64,000 bases of DNA from Streptococcus infantis (lineage in GTDB: Bacteria > Bacillota > Bacilli > Lactobacillales > Streptococcaceae). The stretch lies in NCBI RefSeq assembly GCF_019929575.1, contig NZ_JAHZPU010000001.1, positions 147,842-211,841 of the forward strand, in the 5' to 3' direction. A program made the position numbers and the translations under genes. Every line of letters starts with the position of its first letter. Positions within the stretch are counted from its first letter, which is position 1. The notes under the pieces were generated by a model. That model was given only the letters and a program-made list of their open reading frames with translations, did not search any database and had not been told where the DNA came from. Below are positions 27,626 through 39,782 of the stretch, one piece after another.

Positions 27626-27634
27626 TGGTACAAT
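27626..27634 (+). promoter_or_regulatory. Extended -10 of the EamA gene (leaderless start)
   Basis: TGGTACAAT, then AGTTTC, then ATG at 27641. The -10 box ends 6 nt before the start codon and there is no ribosome binding site. Confidence 0.55.
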
Positions 27635-27640
27635 AGTTTC

Positions 27641-28573
27641 ATGAATCACTATCAAAAGAATATATTTAAAGGAACCATTTATTCTCTCCTATCTGGATTA
27701 ATTTGGGGTATTTGTGGTATTTTAGGAGAATTCTTCTTTACCCATTATCAAGTCTCCTCTGGTTGGATTACTTCCATGCGTCTACTCATCGCAGGTAGTT
27801 TCGTAATCGTCTTATCTAGCCTTAAACTCCGGTCCCAGCTCTTCGATATCTGGAAAAATCGAAGCAATTACCTTCCTTTCCTTGCCTATGCTATCTTAGG
27901 AATCTTCTCCGTCCAGTTTTTCTTTTATCTCTGTGTGGAGTATTCAAACGCTACAACTGCAACCATCCTCCAATTTATCAGCCCCATCTTTATACTTCTA
28001 TATAATCGCATCATCTACAAGAAAAAAGCTTCTAAAAGTGCCATTTTATATGTCTTGATCGCTATGGTTGGTGTCTTTTTGATGGCTACCAAAGGCGATT
28101 TGTCTAAGTTATCCATCACTCCTCTGGCCTTGTTGACGGGACTTCTCAGTGCCCTAGGTGTTATGTTCAATGTCATCTTACCCCAACCCTTTGCTAAAAA
28201 ATACGGTTTCGTTCCAACTGTTGGCTGGGGAATGATTATCGCTGGGATTTTTAGTAATTTTCTCTACCCCGTTTATAAGATTAGCTTCCAGGTTGATGCC
28301 ATCAGTATCTGCATCTGTTTGGCCATTGCCTTTTTAGGAACTGCCTTTGCCTTCTTCCTATCCATGAAGGCTGTCTCGCTCGTCTCTCCCTTGGTGGTGT
28401 CAGTCGTCAGCGCTAGCGAACCTTTATCATCTGCCATTCTAAGCGTTCTCTTTCTAGGTTTAGTCTTGGATGGCTATCTACTACTAGCTATGATTTTGAT
28501 AATCATCCCAATGATTTTTCTATCCATTGAAGAATCAAAAAACAAACTGAAAGAATCTTCTTTTAACACTTAA
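27641..28573 (+). CDS. EamA/DMT family transporter
   Basis: A 310-residue membrane protein with ten hydrophobic helices in two EamA repeats. The first starts at YSLLSGLIWGICGILGEFFF and the second near LALLTGLLSALGVMFNVILP. Members of this drug/metabolite superfamily export amino acids, nucleosides or other metabolites; the substrate is unknown. The ATG at 27641 is chosen because the frame upstream runs through the pbp1b repeat and terminator in another reading frame and is not protein-like. A -10 box 6 nt upstream suggests a leaderless transcript. Confidence 0.85.
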   Translation: MNHYQKNIFKGTIYSLLSGLIWGICGILGEFFFTHYQVSSGWITSMRLLIAGSFVIVLSSLKLRSQLFDIWKNRSNYLPFLAYAILGIFSVQFFFYLCVEYSNATTATILQFISPIFILLYNRIIYKKKASKSAILYVLIAMVGVFLMATKGDLSKLSITPLALLTGLLSALGVMFNVILPQPFAKKYGFVPTVGWGMIIAGIFSNFLYPVYKISFQVDAISICICLAIAFLGTAFAFFLSMKAVSLVSPLVVSVVSASEPLSSAILSVLFLGLVLDGYLLLAMILIIIPMIFLSIEESKNKLKESSFNT

Positions 28574-28600
28574 GGCTTCAATTTTGGAGCCTTTTTTGGT
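28571..28600 (+). terminator. Terminator after the EamA gene
   Basis: AAGGCT-TCAATTTTGG-AGCCTT followed by TTTT overlaps the EamA stop region. It is immediately followed by the extended -10 TGGTAGAAT that should drive dapH. Confidence 0.75.
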
Positions 28601-28636
28601 AGAATAGTAAGCATTATAAAGAATGAGGAGACACCT

Positions 28637-29335
28637 ATGACTGCTACGAAAATGAATGCACAAGAAATTATCCAATTTATCGCAAATGCCGAGAAAAAGA
28701 CAAGTGTAAAAGTGACCTTTGAAGGACAACTTGCTGGAGCTATCCCTGCTTCTGTTACCAAGCTTGGAAATGTTCTCTTTGGAGACTGGAAAGATATCGC
28801 TCCACTTCTTGAGGGCCTTACAGAAAACAAGGACTATGTTGTTGAACAAGACGCTCGCAACTCTGCTGTACCTCTCCTTGATAAACGTGACATCAATGCT
28901 CGTATCGAGCCAGGCGCTATCATCCGTGACCAGGTTGAGATTGGCGACAACGCTGTTATCATGATGGGGGCTGTTATCAATATCGGTGCTGAAATCGGTG
29001 CTGGCACTATGATTGATATGGGAGCTATTCTGGGTGGACGTGCTATTGTCGGTAAAAATAGTCACGTAGGTGCCGGCGCTGTTCTTGCAGGTGTGATTGA
29101 ACCAGCCAGCGCTGAACCTGTTCGTGTCGGTGACAATGTACTCATCGGTGCTAACGCTGTGGTCATCGAAGGTGTTCAAATCGGTAGCGGTTCTGTTGTT
29201 GCGGCAGGTGCCATTGTCACTCAAGATGTTCCAGAAAACGTTGTGGTGGCTGGTGTTCCAGCTCGTGTTATCAAAGAAATCGACAGCCAAACCCAACAAA
29301 AAACAGCGCTAGAAGATGCGCTTCGCACCTTGTAA
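28637..29335 (+). CDS. dapH: Tetrahydrodipicolinate N-acetyltransferase
   Basis: A 232-residue left-handed beta-helix acyltransferase with an N-terminal ~80-residue domain. From ~residue 88 hexapeptide repeats follow ([39 protein letters not shown]). It acetylates L-2,3,4,5-tetrahydrodipicolinate in the acetylase branch of lysine/diaminopimelate synthesis, needed for peptidoglycan cross-links. GAGGAGA precedes ATG. The neighbouring M20 deacetylase performs a later step of the same branch, supporting the acetyl rather than succinyl assignment. Confidence 0.95.
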   Translation: MTATKMNAQEIIQFIANAEKKTSVKVTFEGQLAGAIPASVTKLGNVLFGDWKDIAPLLEGLTENKDYVVEQDARNSAVPLLDKRDINARIEPGAIIRDQVEIGDNAVIMMGAVINIGAEIGAGTMIDMGAILGGRAIVGKNSHVGAGAVLAGVIEPASAEPVRVGDNVLIGANAVVIEGVQIGSGSVVAAGAIVTQDVPENVVVAGVPARVIKEIDSQTQQKTALEDALRTL

Positions 29336-29396
29336 TGAGTAACAGAGGCGGAAACCTTTCCAGCCTCTTTATCGTATCAATAGAAGGAAATTAGAT

Positions 29397-30527
29397 ATGT
29401 TAGATTTGATTCAAACTCGACGCGATCTTCACCAAATTCCTGAGATCGGTTTAGAAGAATTCAAGACTCACGCTTATTTGCTCAATGTCATTGAGAAATT
29501 AACAGCTGGTAAGGATTTTGTTCAGATTCGCACTTGGCGAACAGGTATTTTAGTGTATTTACAGGGAAGTCAACCGAAACGAACGATCGGTTGGCGGACA
29601 GATATCGATGGACTCCCAATCGTTGAACAAACAGGCCTACCCTTTGCCTCTCAGCACCCAGACCGTATGCATGCTTGTGGGCACGATTTTCATATGACTA
29701 TTGCCCTCGGGAGTCTAGAACGTGCATTGGAAAAGCAGCCAAAAAACAACCTCCTCCTTCTCTTTCAACCTGCAGAAGAAAATGAAGCAGGGGGTATGCT
29801 CATGTATGAAGATGATGCTTTTGGAGACTGGTTGCCTGACCAATTCTATGGACTTCATGTTCGTCCGGACTTAAAAGTTGGACAGATTGCGACCAATACC
29901 CATACACTTTTTGCTGGAACATGTGAAGTTAAGATTCGCTTTAAGGGTAAAGGCGGTCATGCTGCCTTTCCACACCAAGCCAACGACGCTCTGGTTGCAG
30001 CTAGCTATTTTGTGACACAAGTTCAGTCGGTCGTCAGCCGCAATGTCGATCCTATCGAGGGGGCTGTCGTTACTTTCGGTGTCTTTCAAGCTGGAACAAC
30101 CAACAATGTCATCGCTGATACAGCCTTCTTGCATGGAACCATCCGAGCTCTTACACACAGTATGAGTCTCTTGGTTCAGAAACGTGTCAAAGCCATCGCT
30201 GAGGGCGTAGCAGCTGCTTTTGATATGGATGTGGAGATTGAACTCAAGCAGGGAGGTTATTTGCCAGTCGAAAACAACCCTGAACTAGCCCGTGAATTGA
30301 TGAATTTCTTTGATGAAAAAGAGGAAATTGAACTCATCGATATCGAACCTGCCATGACAGGGGAGGACTTTGGTTATCTTCTCTCTAAGGTTCCTGGCGT
30401 CATGTTCTGGCTAGGTATTGATAGTCCCTATGCCCTTCATCATCCAAAGATGAGTCCTAAGGAAGAAGCTCTAGCTGTCGGTGTCGATGCTGTATCAAGC
30501 TTCTTGGCCAAGAAAGCTGCGGAGTAA
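29397..30527 (+). CDS. dapL: N-acetyldiaminopimelate deacetylase (M20 peptidase family)
   Basis: A 376-residue amidohydrolase. The metal ligands lie in [12 protein letters not shown] (~residue 90-101), PAEENEAGG, and a late [10 protein letters not shown]. The lid domain contains [17 protein letters not shown]20 enzymes of this subgroup include hippurate hydrolases. Its position 61 nt after dapH makes release of acetate from N-acetyl-LL-diaminopimelate the likely role. The symbol follows Bacillus usage; dapL elsewhere names an aminotransferase. It is cotranscribed with the cyclo-ligase 3 nt downstream. Confidence 0.9.
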   Translation: MLDLIQTRRDLHQIPEIGLEEFKTHAYLLNVIEKLTAGKDFVQIRTWRTGILVYLQGSQPKRTIGWRTDIDGLPIVEQTGLPFASQHPDRMHACGHDFHMTIALGSLERALEKQPKNNLLLLFQPAEENEAGGMLMYEDDAFGDWLPDQFYGLHVRPDLKVGQIATNTHTLFAGTCEVKIRFKGKGGHAAFPHQANDALVAASYFVTQVQSVVSRNVDPIEGAVVTFGVFQAGTTNNVIADTAFLHGTIRALTHSMSLLVQKRVKAIAEGVAAAFDMDVEIELKQGGYLPVENNPELARELMNFFDEKEEIELIDIEPAMTGEDFGYLLSKVPGVMFWLGIDSPYALHHPKMSPKEEALAVGVDAVSSFLAKKAAE

Positions 30528-30530
30528 ACT

Positions 30531-31070
30531 ATGAAAAAAATCCTACGCAAGCAGGTCTTGCAAGAACTCAAATCTCTATCAGTCGAAGAAAAGCGGAGCA
30601 TGGACGATTGGCTCACCAATCAGCTCCTTCAGCATCCCTTCTATAAGGAAGCAAAGACTATCGCCACTTATCTGTCTTTTCCTCATGAATTTCAGACGGC
30701 TAGACTCATCGAACAGGCTCAAAAAGATGGGAAGACCATTTTGATTCCCAAAACTTATCCACATGGGAAAATGGACTTTGTTCTATATGAACCAGAGAAG
30801 CTTGAACAAAATTCTTTTGGACTTCTTGAACCTCAAGGAGAGTTCACAATCCTTGAGCCTTCTCAGATTGACCTGATTCATGTTCCTGGTTTGGCCTTCA
30901 ATCCTTCTAGTTATCGAATTGGCTATGGTGGTGGCTACTATGACAGATATTTGAGCCATTATTCTGGCAACTCCATTAGCACACTTTATCCATGTCAGAT
31001 TCAGGACTTCCATCCTGAACCACACGATATTGCCGTTAAGGAGGTAATTATCTATGAAAGAGATTTTTGA
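30531..31070 (+). CDS. 5-formyltetrahydrofolate cyclo-ligase
   Basis: A 179-residue enzyme converting 5-formyl-THF to 5,10-methenyl-THF with ATP. An N-terminal helix-rich part with LRKQVLQELKSLSVEEK leads to the family signature RIGYGGGYYDRYL, which binds ATP phosphate. The size is typical. It starts 3 nt after the deacetylase stop and overlaps the rhomboid gene by 17 nt, so three genes are translationally linked. Confidence 0.93.
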   Translation: MKKILRKQVLQELKSLSVEEKRSMDDWLTNQLLQHPFYKEAKTIATYLSFPHEFQTARLIEQAQKDGKTILIPKTYPHGKMDFVLYEPEKLEQNSFGLLEPQGEFTILEPSQIDLIHVPGLAFNPSSYRIGYGGGYYDRYLSHYSGNSISTLYPCQIQDFHPEPHDIAVKEVIIYERDF

Positions 31071-31728
31071 TCGTCGTTATCCCGTCACGAGCTTCTTTCT
31101 TCTCGTGACAACCCTGGTTTTTGTCATCATGTTTCTAACCAGTGGTTTCAACTACACAAGCGCAGCTACCTTGTATCGATTTGGAGCTGTTTATCCCCCA
31201 GCAATCAAGGCCATGCCTGAACAAATCTGGCGCTTGTTCTCCGCAACCTTTGTCCACATTGGCTTGGAGCACTTTTTAGTCAATATGCTATCCCTTTACT
31301 TTTTGGGGCGTCAGATGGAGGACATCTTTGGTTCCAAACAGTTTTTCTTTATCTACCTCTTATCAGGTATGATGGGAAATCTCTTTGTCCTAGTTTTTAG
31401 CCCCAATGCCATTACTGCAGGTGCTTCAACTGCCCTCTACGGAATGTTCGCATCTATTGTCGTTCTTCGGTATGCTACACGCAATCCCTATCTCCAGCAA
31501 CTTGGTCAATCCTATCTCTCCCTCTTAGTCATCAACCTAGTAGGTAGCGTTTTAATGCCTGGCATCAGCCTTGCTGGACACGTTGGGGGAGCTGTCGGAG
31601 GTGCATTACTAGCTATCGTCTTCCCAGTTCGAGGAGAACGAAAGATATACAGCCCAGGCCAACGTGGTCTAGCAACCCTAGCCTTTATTGCTTTGTCAGC
31701 CTTGTTGCTTTTTGTGGGCTTGTCCTAA
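31054..31728 (+). CDS. Rhomboid family intramembrane serine protease
   Basis: A 224-residue membrane protein with six to seven helices. The catalytic Ser is in GxSxxxxG (ITAGASTALYGMFAS) and the His in LAGHVGGAVGG. The early helix region EQIWRLFSATFVHIGLEHFLVN matches the WR/HxxxxHxxxN motif that shapes the active site. Bacterial rhomboids cleave transmembrane segments. The substrate is unknown. AAGGAGG lies inside the preceding gene. Confidence 0.92.
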   Translation: MKEIFDRRYPVTSFFLLVTTLVFVIMFLTSGFNYTSAATLYRFGAVYPPAIKAMPEQIWRLFSATFVHIGLEHFLVNMLSLYFLGRQMEDIFGSKQFFFIYLLSGMMGNLFVLVFSPNAITAGASTALYGMFASIVVLRYATRNPYLQQLGQSYLSLLVINLVGSVLMPGISLAGHVGGAVGGALLAIVFPVRGERKIYSPGQRGLATLAFIALSALLLFVGLS

Positions 31729-31790
31729 GATAGTCTCATATAGGGAGTATCTTTATTTTCAACAAAGATTAATTCACTAATCTCATATAT

Positions 31791-31841
31791 AAAAGAAACT
31801 CTGAAAAGCTTGTTTTTATTAGCTTTCCAGAGTTTCTTTTA
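31791..31841. terminator. Bidirectional terminator, rhomboid / LLM oxidoreductase
   Basis: AAAGAAACTCTG-AAAGCT pairs with AGCTTT-CCAGAGTTTCTTT, with T-rich tails on both strands. It lies between convergent genes. Confidence 0.85.
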
Positions 31842-31902
31842 TTTCTAGTTTTTTAAAGATCAGACGGGTATATAGATTTTTTATCAATTTGATTGAATTT
31901 TT

Positions 31903-32955
31903 TTATAACCCTTCTTTCATGGCAAAGTAAGCACGCACTTTTGGTGCCACTTGCGTTCCAAAGAGTTCAATGGCTTTGAGAACTTGATCATGCGGCATAG
32001 AACCAAGTGGTAGGTGCAACATAAAGCGATTCAAGTCTAAATCCTCAATCATACGAATCAACTTTTCTGCTATCTGATCTGGATTTCCCACAAACATAGC
32101 GCCATTTGGGCCCACCTGCTCAAGATATTGCTCATAACGCAATTCCTGCCAGTGTGGTCGGTCTTTGGAAATCGCATCTACCACTTGCTTGGTCGGATGG
32201 AAATAATCTTTCACTGCCTGCTCGCCATCTTCAGCAATCCATCCCCAAGAATGTGCTCCCACTTTCAAGTCTTTGTCAGCATGACCAGATTCACTTCCAA
32301 TCTCACGATAAGCCTGAATCAACTTTTTAAAATAGTGAGGATTGCCACCGATAATCGCATAGACAATCGGCAAACCAGCATGAGCAATCTTGACTGTTGA
32401 CTCTACATGACCACCTGTCGCCACCCACAATGGCAATTTGTCCTGAACAGGACGAGGATAAACTTCTTTTCCAGCAATACTTTGGGTCAATTCTCCACGC
32501 CAGTTCACCTTGGTGTTTTCATTTGCTAGCTGGAGCAGGTCCAATTTTTCATCAAAGAGGGCTTCATAGTCTTTCAAGTCATATCCAAACAGTGGAAAGG
32601 ACTCGGTGAATGAACCACGCCCAGCCATAATCTCTGCACGACCGTTTGAAAGGGCGTCGATGGTCGCATATTGTTGGAACAAACGGATGGGATCCATACT
32701 AGAGAGAATACTGACAGCACTGGTCAAACGAATCTTCTTGGTATTCACCGCACCAGCTGCAAGGACAATCTCTGGCGCCGATACCGCAAAGTCCTCCCGA
32801 TGATGCTCCCCAATGCCGTACACCTCCAATCCAACCTTGTCAGCCAACTCAATCTCTGCTACCAACTGACGGATTCGTTCGTCATGACTATATACTTGTC
32901 CAGTCCCCTCTAAGGCTGTTGTTTCACCAAAGGTTGAAATTCCTAGTTCTACCAT
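31903..32955 (-). CDS. LLM class flavin-dependent oxidoreductase
   Basis: A 350-residue luciferase-like monooxygenase fold. It begins MVELGISTFGETT, has GIGEHHREDFAVSAPEIVLA in the early strands, and SILSSMDPIRLFQQYATID and GRAEIMAGRGSFTESFPLFG, the characteristic FMN-site segments. These enzymes use FMNH2 or F420; streptococci would use FMN. The substrate is unknown. It is a single gene with a plain upstream region. Confidence 0.9.
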   Translation of the reverse strand: MVELGISTFGETTALEGTGQVYSHDERIRQLVAEIELADKVGLEVYGIGEHHREDFAVSAPEIVLAAGAVNTKKIRLTSAVSILSSMDPIRLFQQYATIDALSNGRAEIMAGRGSFTESFPLFGYDLKDYEALFDEKLDLLQLANENTKVNWRGELTQSIAGKEVYPRPVQDKLPLWVATGGHVESTVKIAHAGLPIVYAIIGGNPHYFKKLIQAYREIGSESGHADKDLKVGAHSWGWIAEDGEQAVKDYFHPTKQVVDAISKDRPHWQELRYEQYLEQVGPNGAMFVGNPDQIAEKLIRMIEDLDLNRFMLHLPLGSMPHDQVLKAIELFGTQVAPKVRAYFAMKEGL

Positions 32956-33047
32956 ACTGATTTCCTCGTTTTAGTATTAGTTATCTGGGTATTTTATCAC
33001 TAGTCAGTTATAGTTGCAACGAATTTGCTCATTAGAAAAGTCCTTGA

Positions 33048-33164
33048 TTAAGTAGACACTTTTAGTTCCTTGTGTGGCGGTGAGAGGTGAGGGTAAATCG
33101 TTGTAAGGACGATACCATCTATATCCCTTGCAACATTCTCTTCTGTGATGGTGAGAGCTTGGTG
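33048..33164 (-). pseudogene. Possible C-terminal gene remnant
   Basis: On the minus strand an open stretch without a start codon reads DIDGIVLTTIYPHLSPP near its end and stops at 33048-33050. It looks protein-like but I do not recognise it. It lies downstream of the GH1 terminator in an otherwise empty 258-bp gap. It could be chance. Confidence 0.2.
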
Positions 33165-33177
33165 ATGATTCTATAAG

Positions 33178-33206
33178 AAAAATGAGATGAAAATCATCTC
33201 ACTCTT
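33178..33206 (-). terminator. Terminator of the beta-glucosidase gene
   Basis: On the minus strand GAGATGA-TTT-TCATCTC followed by ATTTTTC, just after the stop codon. Confidence 0.8.
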
Positions 33207-33213
33207 CATATTC

Positions 33214-34593
33214 TTAAAATCCATTGTTATTGCTGAGTTCTTTGAACCAGTGGCCTGATTTTTTCAGGCGACGCTCTTGTGTTTTTAAGTCTAGCTCGAC
33301 TAAACCATAACGGTTTTTATAGCTATTGAGCCATGACCAGCAATCGATAAAGGTCCAGATCAAGTAGCCTTTACAGTTGGCACCGTCTTCGATAGCACGA
33401 TGAAGTTCACGAAGGTGACCTTTGACAAAGTCAATACGGTAATCATCCTGAATCATACCATTCTCACGGAATTTATCCTCACCTTCAACACCCATCCCAT
33501 TCTCAGTCAGCATCCACTCAATATTACCGTAGTTTTCCTTGATGTTTTGGGCAATGTCATAAATCCCTTGCTCGTAGATTTCCCAACCACGGTGCGGATT
33601 GATCTTACGACCAGGCATGACATAAGGCTCATAGAAATGCTCAGGCAAGAGTGGGCTATCAGGATGCTTAGCAAAACGCGGCGCCATAACACGCAAAGGT
33701 TGGTAGTAGTTGACTCCTAGGAAGTCAACCGTATGATCGCGAATGAGTTCTAACTCTTCGGCTGTGTATTCTGGTAACAAGTCATGCTCAGACAAAATTT
33801 CCACTAACTCTTCTGGATAAGCTCCTAAAACAGACGGATCTAGGAAAGATTGTGCCTGGAAGAGGTCAGCAATACGAGCAGCCTTGACATCGGCAGGATG
33901 CTGGCTACGTGGATAGGCTGGTGTCAAGTTGAGGACGATCCCAATCTTAGAACCAGGCAAGACCTCATGGCAGGCTTTGACCGCAAGAGTGCTAGCTAGC
34001 TGGGTATGATAGGCAACCTTAACCGCTGCTTTGGTATCTACCTTATGAGGGTAATGGGCATCATAGAAATAGCCGAACTCTACAGGAACGATAGGCTCAT
34101 TGAAGGTAATCCACTGGTCAACCAAGTCTCCATAAGTTTCAAAACAGAAACGAGCATAGTCTTCATAGGCCTTGATGGTTGCCTTATTTTCCCAACCATC
34201 CCCATCTTCTTGAAGGGCAAAAGGCAGATCAAAGTGATAAAGATTGACTAAGAGGCGAATACCCTTGGCCTTGATGGCTTCAAATACCTGACGGTAGAAA
34301 GTCACCCCTTGAGGGTTGACTTCTCCACGGCCCTGTGGGAAAATACGAGACCACTGGATAGAAGTTCGAAAGGCTGTGTGGCCAGTTTCTAACAAAAGTT
34401 CGATATCTTTTTCCCAGTTTTCATAGAAGGTCGATGTTTTATCAGGTCCAATGCCATTGAAGTAACGGTTTGGCTCTACTTGGTACCAATAATCCCAGAG
34501 ATTATCTCCCTTGCCGTCACCAGGCGCTCGCCCCTCTGTCTGTGGTCCAGAAGTTGAGGAACCCCAGACAAAATCCTTTGGAAATTTTAGCAT
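33214..34593 (-). CDS. GH1 6-phospho-beta-glucosidase
   Basis: A 459-residue cytoplasmic glycoside hydrolase of family 1 that splits phosphorylated beta-glucosides. The N-terminal PKDFVWGSSTSGPQTEG is the family entry. The acid/base Glu is in TFNEPIVPVEF and the nucleophile in MLTENGMGV. No signal peptide is present. Pneumococci carry a GH1 gene (bglA) in the same place beside proS. There is no PTS gene adjacent, so the sugar supply is not defined by context. The start is preceded by AGAGGTAG. Confidence 0.92.
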   Translation of the reverse strand: MLKFPKDFVWGSSTSGPQTEGRAPGDGKGDNLWDYWYQVEPNRYFNGIGPDKTSTFYENWEKDIELLLETGHTAFRTSIQWSRIFPQGRGEVNPQGVTFYRQVFEAIKAKGIRLLVNLYHFDLPFALQEDGDGWENKATIKAYEDYARFCFETYGDLVDQWITFNEPIVPVEFGYFYDAHYPHKVDTKAAVKVAYHTQLASTLAVKACHEVLPGSKIGIVLNLTPAYPRSQHPADVKAARIADLFQAQSFLDPSVLGAYPEELVEILSEHDLLPEYTAEELELIRDHTVDFLGVNYYQPLRVMAPRFAKHPDSPLLPEHFYEPYVMPGRKINPHRGWEIYEQGIYDIAQNIKENYGNIEWMLTENGMGVEGEDKFRENGMIQDDYRIDFVKGHLRELHRAIEDGANCKGYLIWTFIDCWSWLNSYKNRYGLVELDLKTQERRLKKSGHWFKELSNNNGF

Positions 34594-34623
34594 AGTACTA
34601 CCTCTTTTTACGCTTTTAATGTT

Positions 34624-34776
34624 TATACTCTTCGAAAATCAAATTCAAACCGTGTCAACGTCGCCTTGCCGTATATGTGTTACTGACTTCGTCAGTTCTA
34701 TCCACAACCTCAAAACGGTGTTTTGAGCAACCTGCGGCTAGTTTCCTAGTTTGCTCTTTGATTTTCATTGAGTCTT
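34624..34776 (-). repeat. BOX element (A-B-C)
   Basis: On the minus strand it runs from GACTCAATGAAAATCAAAG (boxA with ATACTC changed to AGACTC) through TTTGAGGTTGTGGATAGAAC and CTGACGAAGTCAG (boxB) to a boxC ending GATTTTCGAAGAGTATA. It lies between the beta-glucosidase and proS. Confidence 0.93.
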
Positions 34777-34797
34777 ACTTTCTCTCATTATACAGAA

Positions 34798-34837
34798 AAA
34801 ACAAGGCAAAAACTAGTTACATTTTTGTCTTGTTTTT
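34798..34837 (-). terminator. Terminator of the uppS-cdsA-rseP-proS operon
   Basis: On the minus strand ACAAGACAAAAA pairs with TTTTTGCCTTGT and is followed by TTTTTT, ~17 nt after the proS stop. Confidence 0.85.
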
Positions 34838-34853
34838 CTTCTGATTATAGATT

Positions 34854-37981
<3,128 letters not shown>

Positions 37982-38002
37982 TTAATTTCTATTTACCTTT
38001 CC

Positions 38003-38806
38003 TTAAAATAAGCCAAAGAGGTGCATAATCGGGAAAACAGCTAGCATGCAATCAAAACGATCCAGTACCCCACCATGACCCGGGATAAACTTGCCTGAGT
38101 CTTTGACACCAAAGTGACGTTTCATAGCACTTTCGATCAAATCCCCCAACTGACCAGCTATACTAAAGAAAATAGCAAAGACCATCATTTTGTAAATCCC
38201 ATAAGGTAAAGCAACGGTACTATCAACTAGCATAAAGATTAAGGTTACGAGCATAGCAGCCAAGATACCTCCCATAGCACCCTCTATGGTCTTGTTAGGA
38301 GAAACTCTCGGAGCTAGCTTTCTCTTACCAAACTTCATCCCTACTAGATAGGCGCCACTATCGGTTGCCCAGACCATACAATGTCCCAAAAGCGCCTTAT
38401 CCAAACCTGCAATACGAGCATCGACCAAAGCATTAAAACCAAAGCCAACATAAAAACTCACGGCAATCGGAAAAACAGCATCCTCAATGGTATAGTTCTT
38501 GCTAAAAACCGTTGCTCCTAGCAAAATGAGAATCACGACACTATAAGCAACAACGTTCCCATCCACGGGCAAAAACTTCAGGTAGTTTTCCAAAGGAATA
38601 GTCAGAAAAAAGGTTGCTAGTAAAGTCAAGAGCCCTTCAGGCGTCATGGTATTTAACCCCTTCATACGAAGCAACTCATGTACTCCCAACATAGCCACAA
38701 TCCCCATGGCAATCTGGAGCCATAAGCCACCAATCGCCAAGATTGGGATAAAGATAGCCAAAGCCAAGATAGCAAAAAGGGTTCTTTTTTGTAAATCCTG
38801 TATCAT
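38003..38806 (-). CDS. cdsA: Phosphatidate cytidylyltransferase
   Basis: A 267-residue membrane enzyme with about eight helices that makes CDP-diacylglycerol from CTP and phosphatidic acid. The signature is in SAMKRHFGVKDSGKFIPGHG, then GVLDRFD, which carries the metal-binding Asp residues. It lies 8 nt after uppS and 21 nt before rseP in the same operon. Confidence 0.96.
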   Translation of the reverse strand: MIQDLQKRTLFAILALAIFIPILAIGGLWLQIAMGIVAMLGVHELLRMKGLNTMTPEGLLTLLATFFLTIPLENYLKFLPVDGNVVAYSVVILILLGATVFSKNYTIEDAVFPIAVSFYVGFGFNALVDARIAGLDKALLGHCMVWATDSGAYLVGMKFGKRKLAPRVSPNKTIEGAMGGILAAMLVTLIFMLVDSTVALPYGIYKMMVFAIFFSIAGQLGDLIESAMKRHFGVKDSGKFIPGHGGVLDRFDCMLAVFPIMHLFGLF

Positions 38807-38814
38807 AATATCTC

Positions 38815-39567
38815 CTACACTCCTCCAAAACGACGGTTGCGACGATTGTACTCGATGATAGCTTCTTTCAAGGCTTCCTCATCAAAGTCAGGCCACAAGA
38901 CATCCGTGAAATAGAGCTCGCTATAAGCAGCCTGCCATGGCAAGAAATTACTCAAACGAAGTTCACCGCTGGTCCGAATAATCAAGTCAGGATCACGCAA
39001 AACTTTTGGCAAATGACCCGTAAAGAGGTATTCCCCAATCAACTCCTCTGTGATATCACCAGGATTGATCTTAGCATCTAAAACATCCTGTGCAATCAAC
39101 TTGACCGCTTGTGTAATCTCAGCTCGTCCACCATAATTAAGGGCAAAATTGAGAATCAAACCTGTATTTAACTTAGTCAGCTCTTCTGCCTTTTTCAAGG
39201 CATCAAAAGTCTGCTTCGGCAAACGATCAGTCTCCCCAATCATTTGAATTTTCATGTTCTTCTGATGCAATTCAGGAACAAACTTATCATAGAATTCAAC
39301 TGGCAGGTTCATGATAAATTTGACTTCCTGATCTGGACGGGTCCAGTTTTCAGTTGAAAAGGCATAGACTGTCAAGGCTTTGACGCCCATATCACTAGCA
39401 GCAATAGCTACCTTTCTCAAAGCATCCATCCCAGCCTTATGGCCAAAGACTCGTGGCTGCATCCGTTTTTTAGCCCAACGGCCATTCCCATCCATGATCA
39501 CACCGATGTGGTCTGGCACCATTGTGGGGGTTTCTGTTGCTTTATCTTTTTTTAAAAATCCAAACAT
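38815..39567 (-). CDS. uppS: Undecaprenyl diphosphate synthase
   Basis: A 250-residue cis-prenyltransferase that extends farnesyl diphosphate with eight isopentenyl units to make the lipid carrier for wall polymers. The FPP-binding motif is VIMDGNGRWAKKR. The C-terminal motif RTSGELRLSNFLPWQAAYSE carries the pyrophosphate-binding residues. The start at 39567 has AGGAATACAATC upstream, and the frame to 39585 adds only six residues with no ribosome binding site. It is first in the operon. Confidence 0.96.
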   Translation of the reverse strand: MFGFLKKDKATETPTMVPDHIGVIMDGNGRWAKKRMQPRVFGHKAGMDALRKVAIAASDMGVKALTVYAFSTENWTRPDQEVKFIMNLPVEFYDKFVPELHQKNMKIQMIGETDRLPKQTFDALKKAEELTKLNTGLILNFALNYGGRAEITQAVKLIAQDVLDAKINPGDITEELIGEYLFTGHLPKVLRDPDLIIRTSGELRLSNFLPWQAAYSELYFTDVLWPDFDEEALKEAIIEYNRRNRRFGGV

Positions 39568-39596
39568 GATTGTATTCCTATTCAAAAATCTATCGT

Positions 39597-39608
39597 TTCA
39601 TTATACCA
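39597..39608 (-). promoter_or_regulatory. uppS operon promoter (extended -10)
   Basis: On the minus strand TGGTATAAT (TATAAT at 39600-39605), 32 nt upstream of the uppS start. Confidence 0.65.
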
Positions 39609-39692
39609 TATTTTTCACTTTTCTTCTATTATCGCCTATCATTCTACGGCGAAATTTCCCATATATCTCCTATATTTCCAGTATATCAAGCC

Positions 39693-39721
39693 TTGCAATT
39701 CCTAAAGAAAGTTGATACAAT
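39693..39721 (+). promoter_or_regulatory. Promoter of the HhH protein gene
   Basis: TTGCAA (39693-39698), a 17-nt spacer and TACAAT (39716-39721). The predicted start near 39728 leaves a leader of ~55 nt. Confidence 0.75.
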
Positions 39722-39738
39722 AAAACCATAGAGATTCG

Positions 39739-39766
39739 ATCCTTGTTCAGCCACAGGGATTTTTTA
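39739..39766 (+). terminator. Terminator-like hairpin in the leader of the HhH gene
   Basis: ATCCTTGT-TCAGCC-ACAGGGAT followed by TTTTTT lies after the promoter and just before the ribosome binding site GAAAGG. Most transcripts could stop here, making it either an attenuator or the end of a ~40-nt RNA. No ligand-binding fold is recognisable in so short a leader. Confidence 0.6.
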
Positions 39767-39782
39767 TTGAAAGGATTTTATC

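Noticed and set aside
27326..27640. N-terminal extension of the EamA gene through the pbp1b repeat
   Set aside because: The extension is a shadow of the AAC/AAT repeat and runs through the pbp1b terminator; the ATG at 27641 has the family N-terminus.
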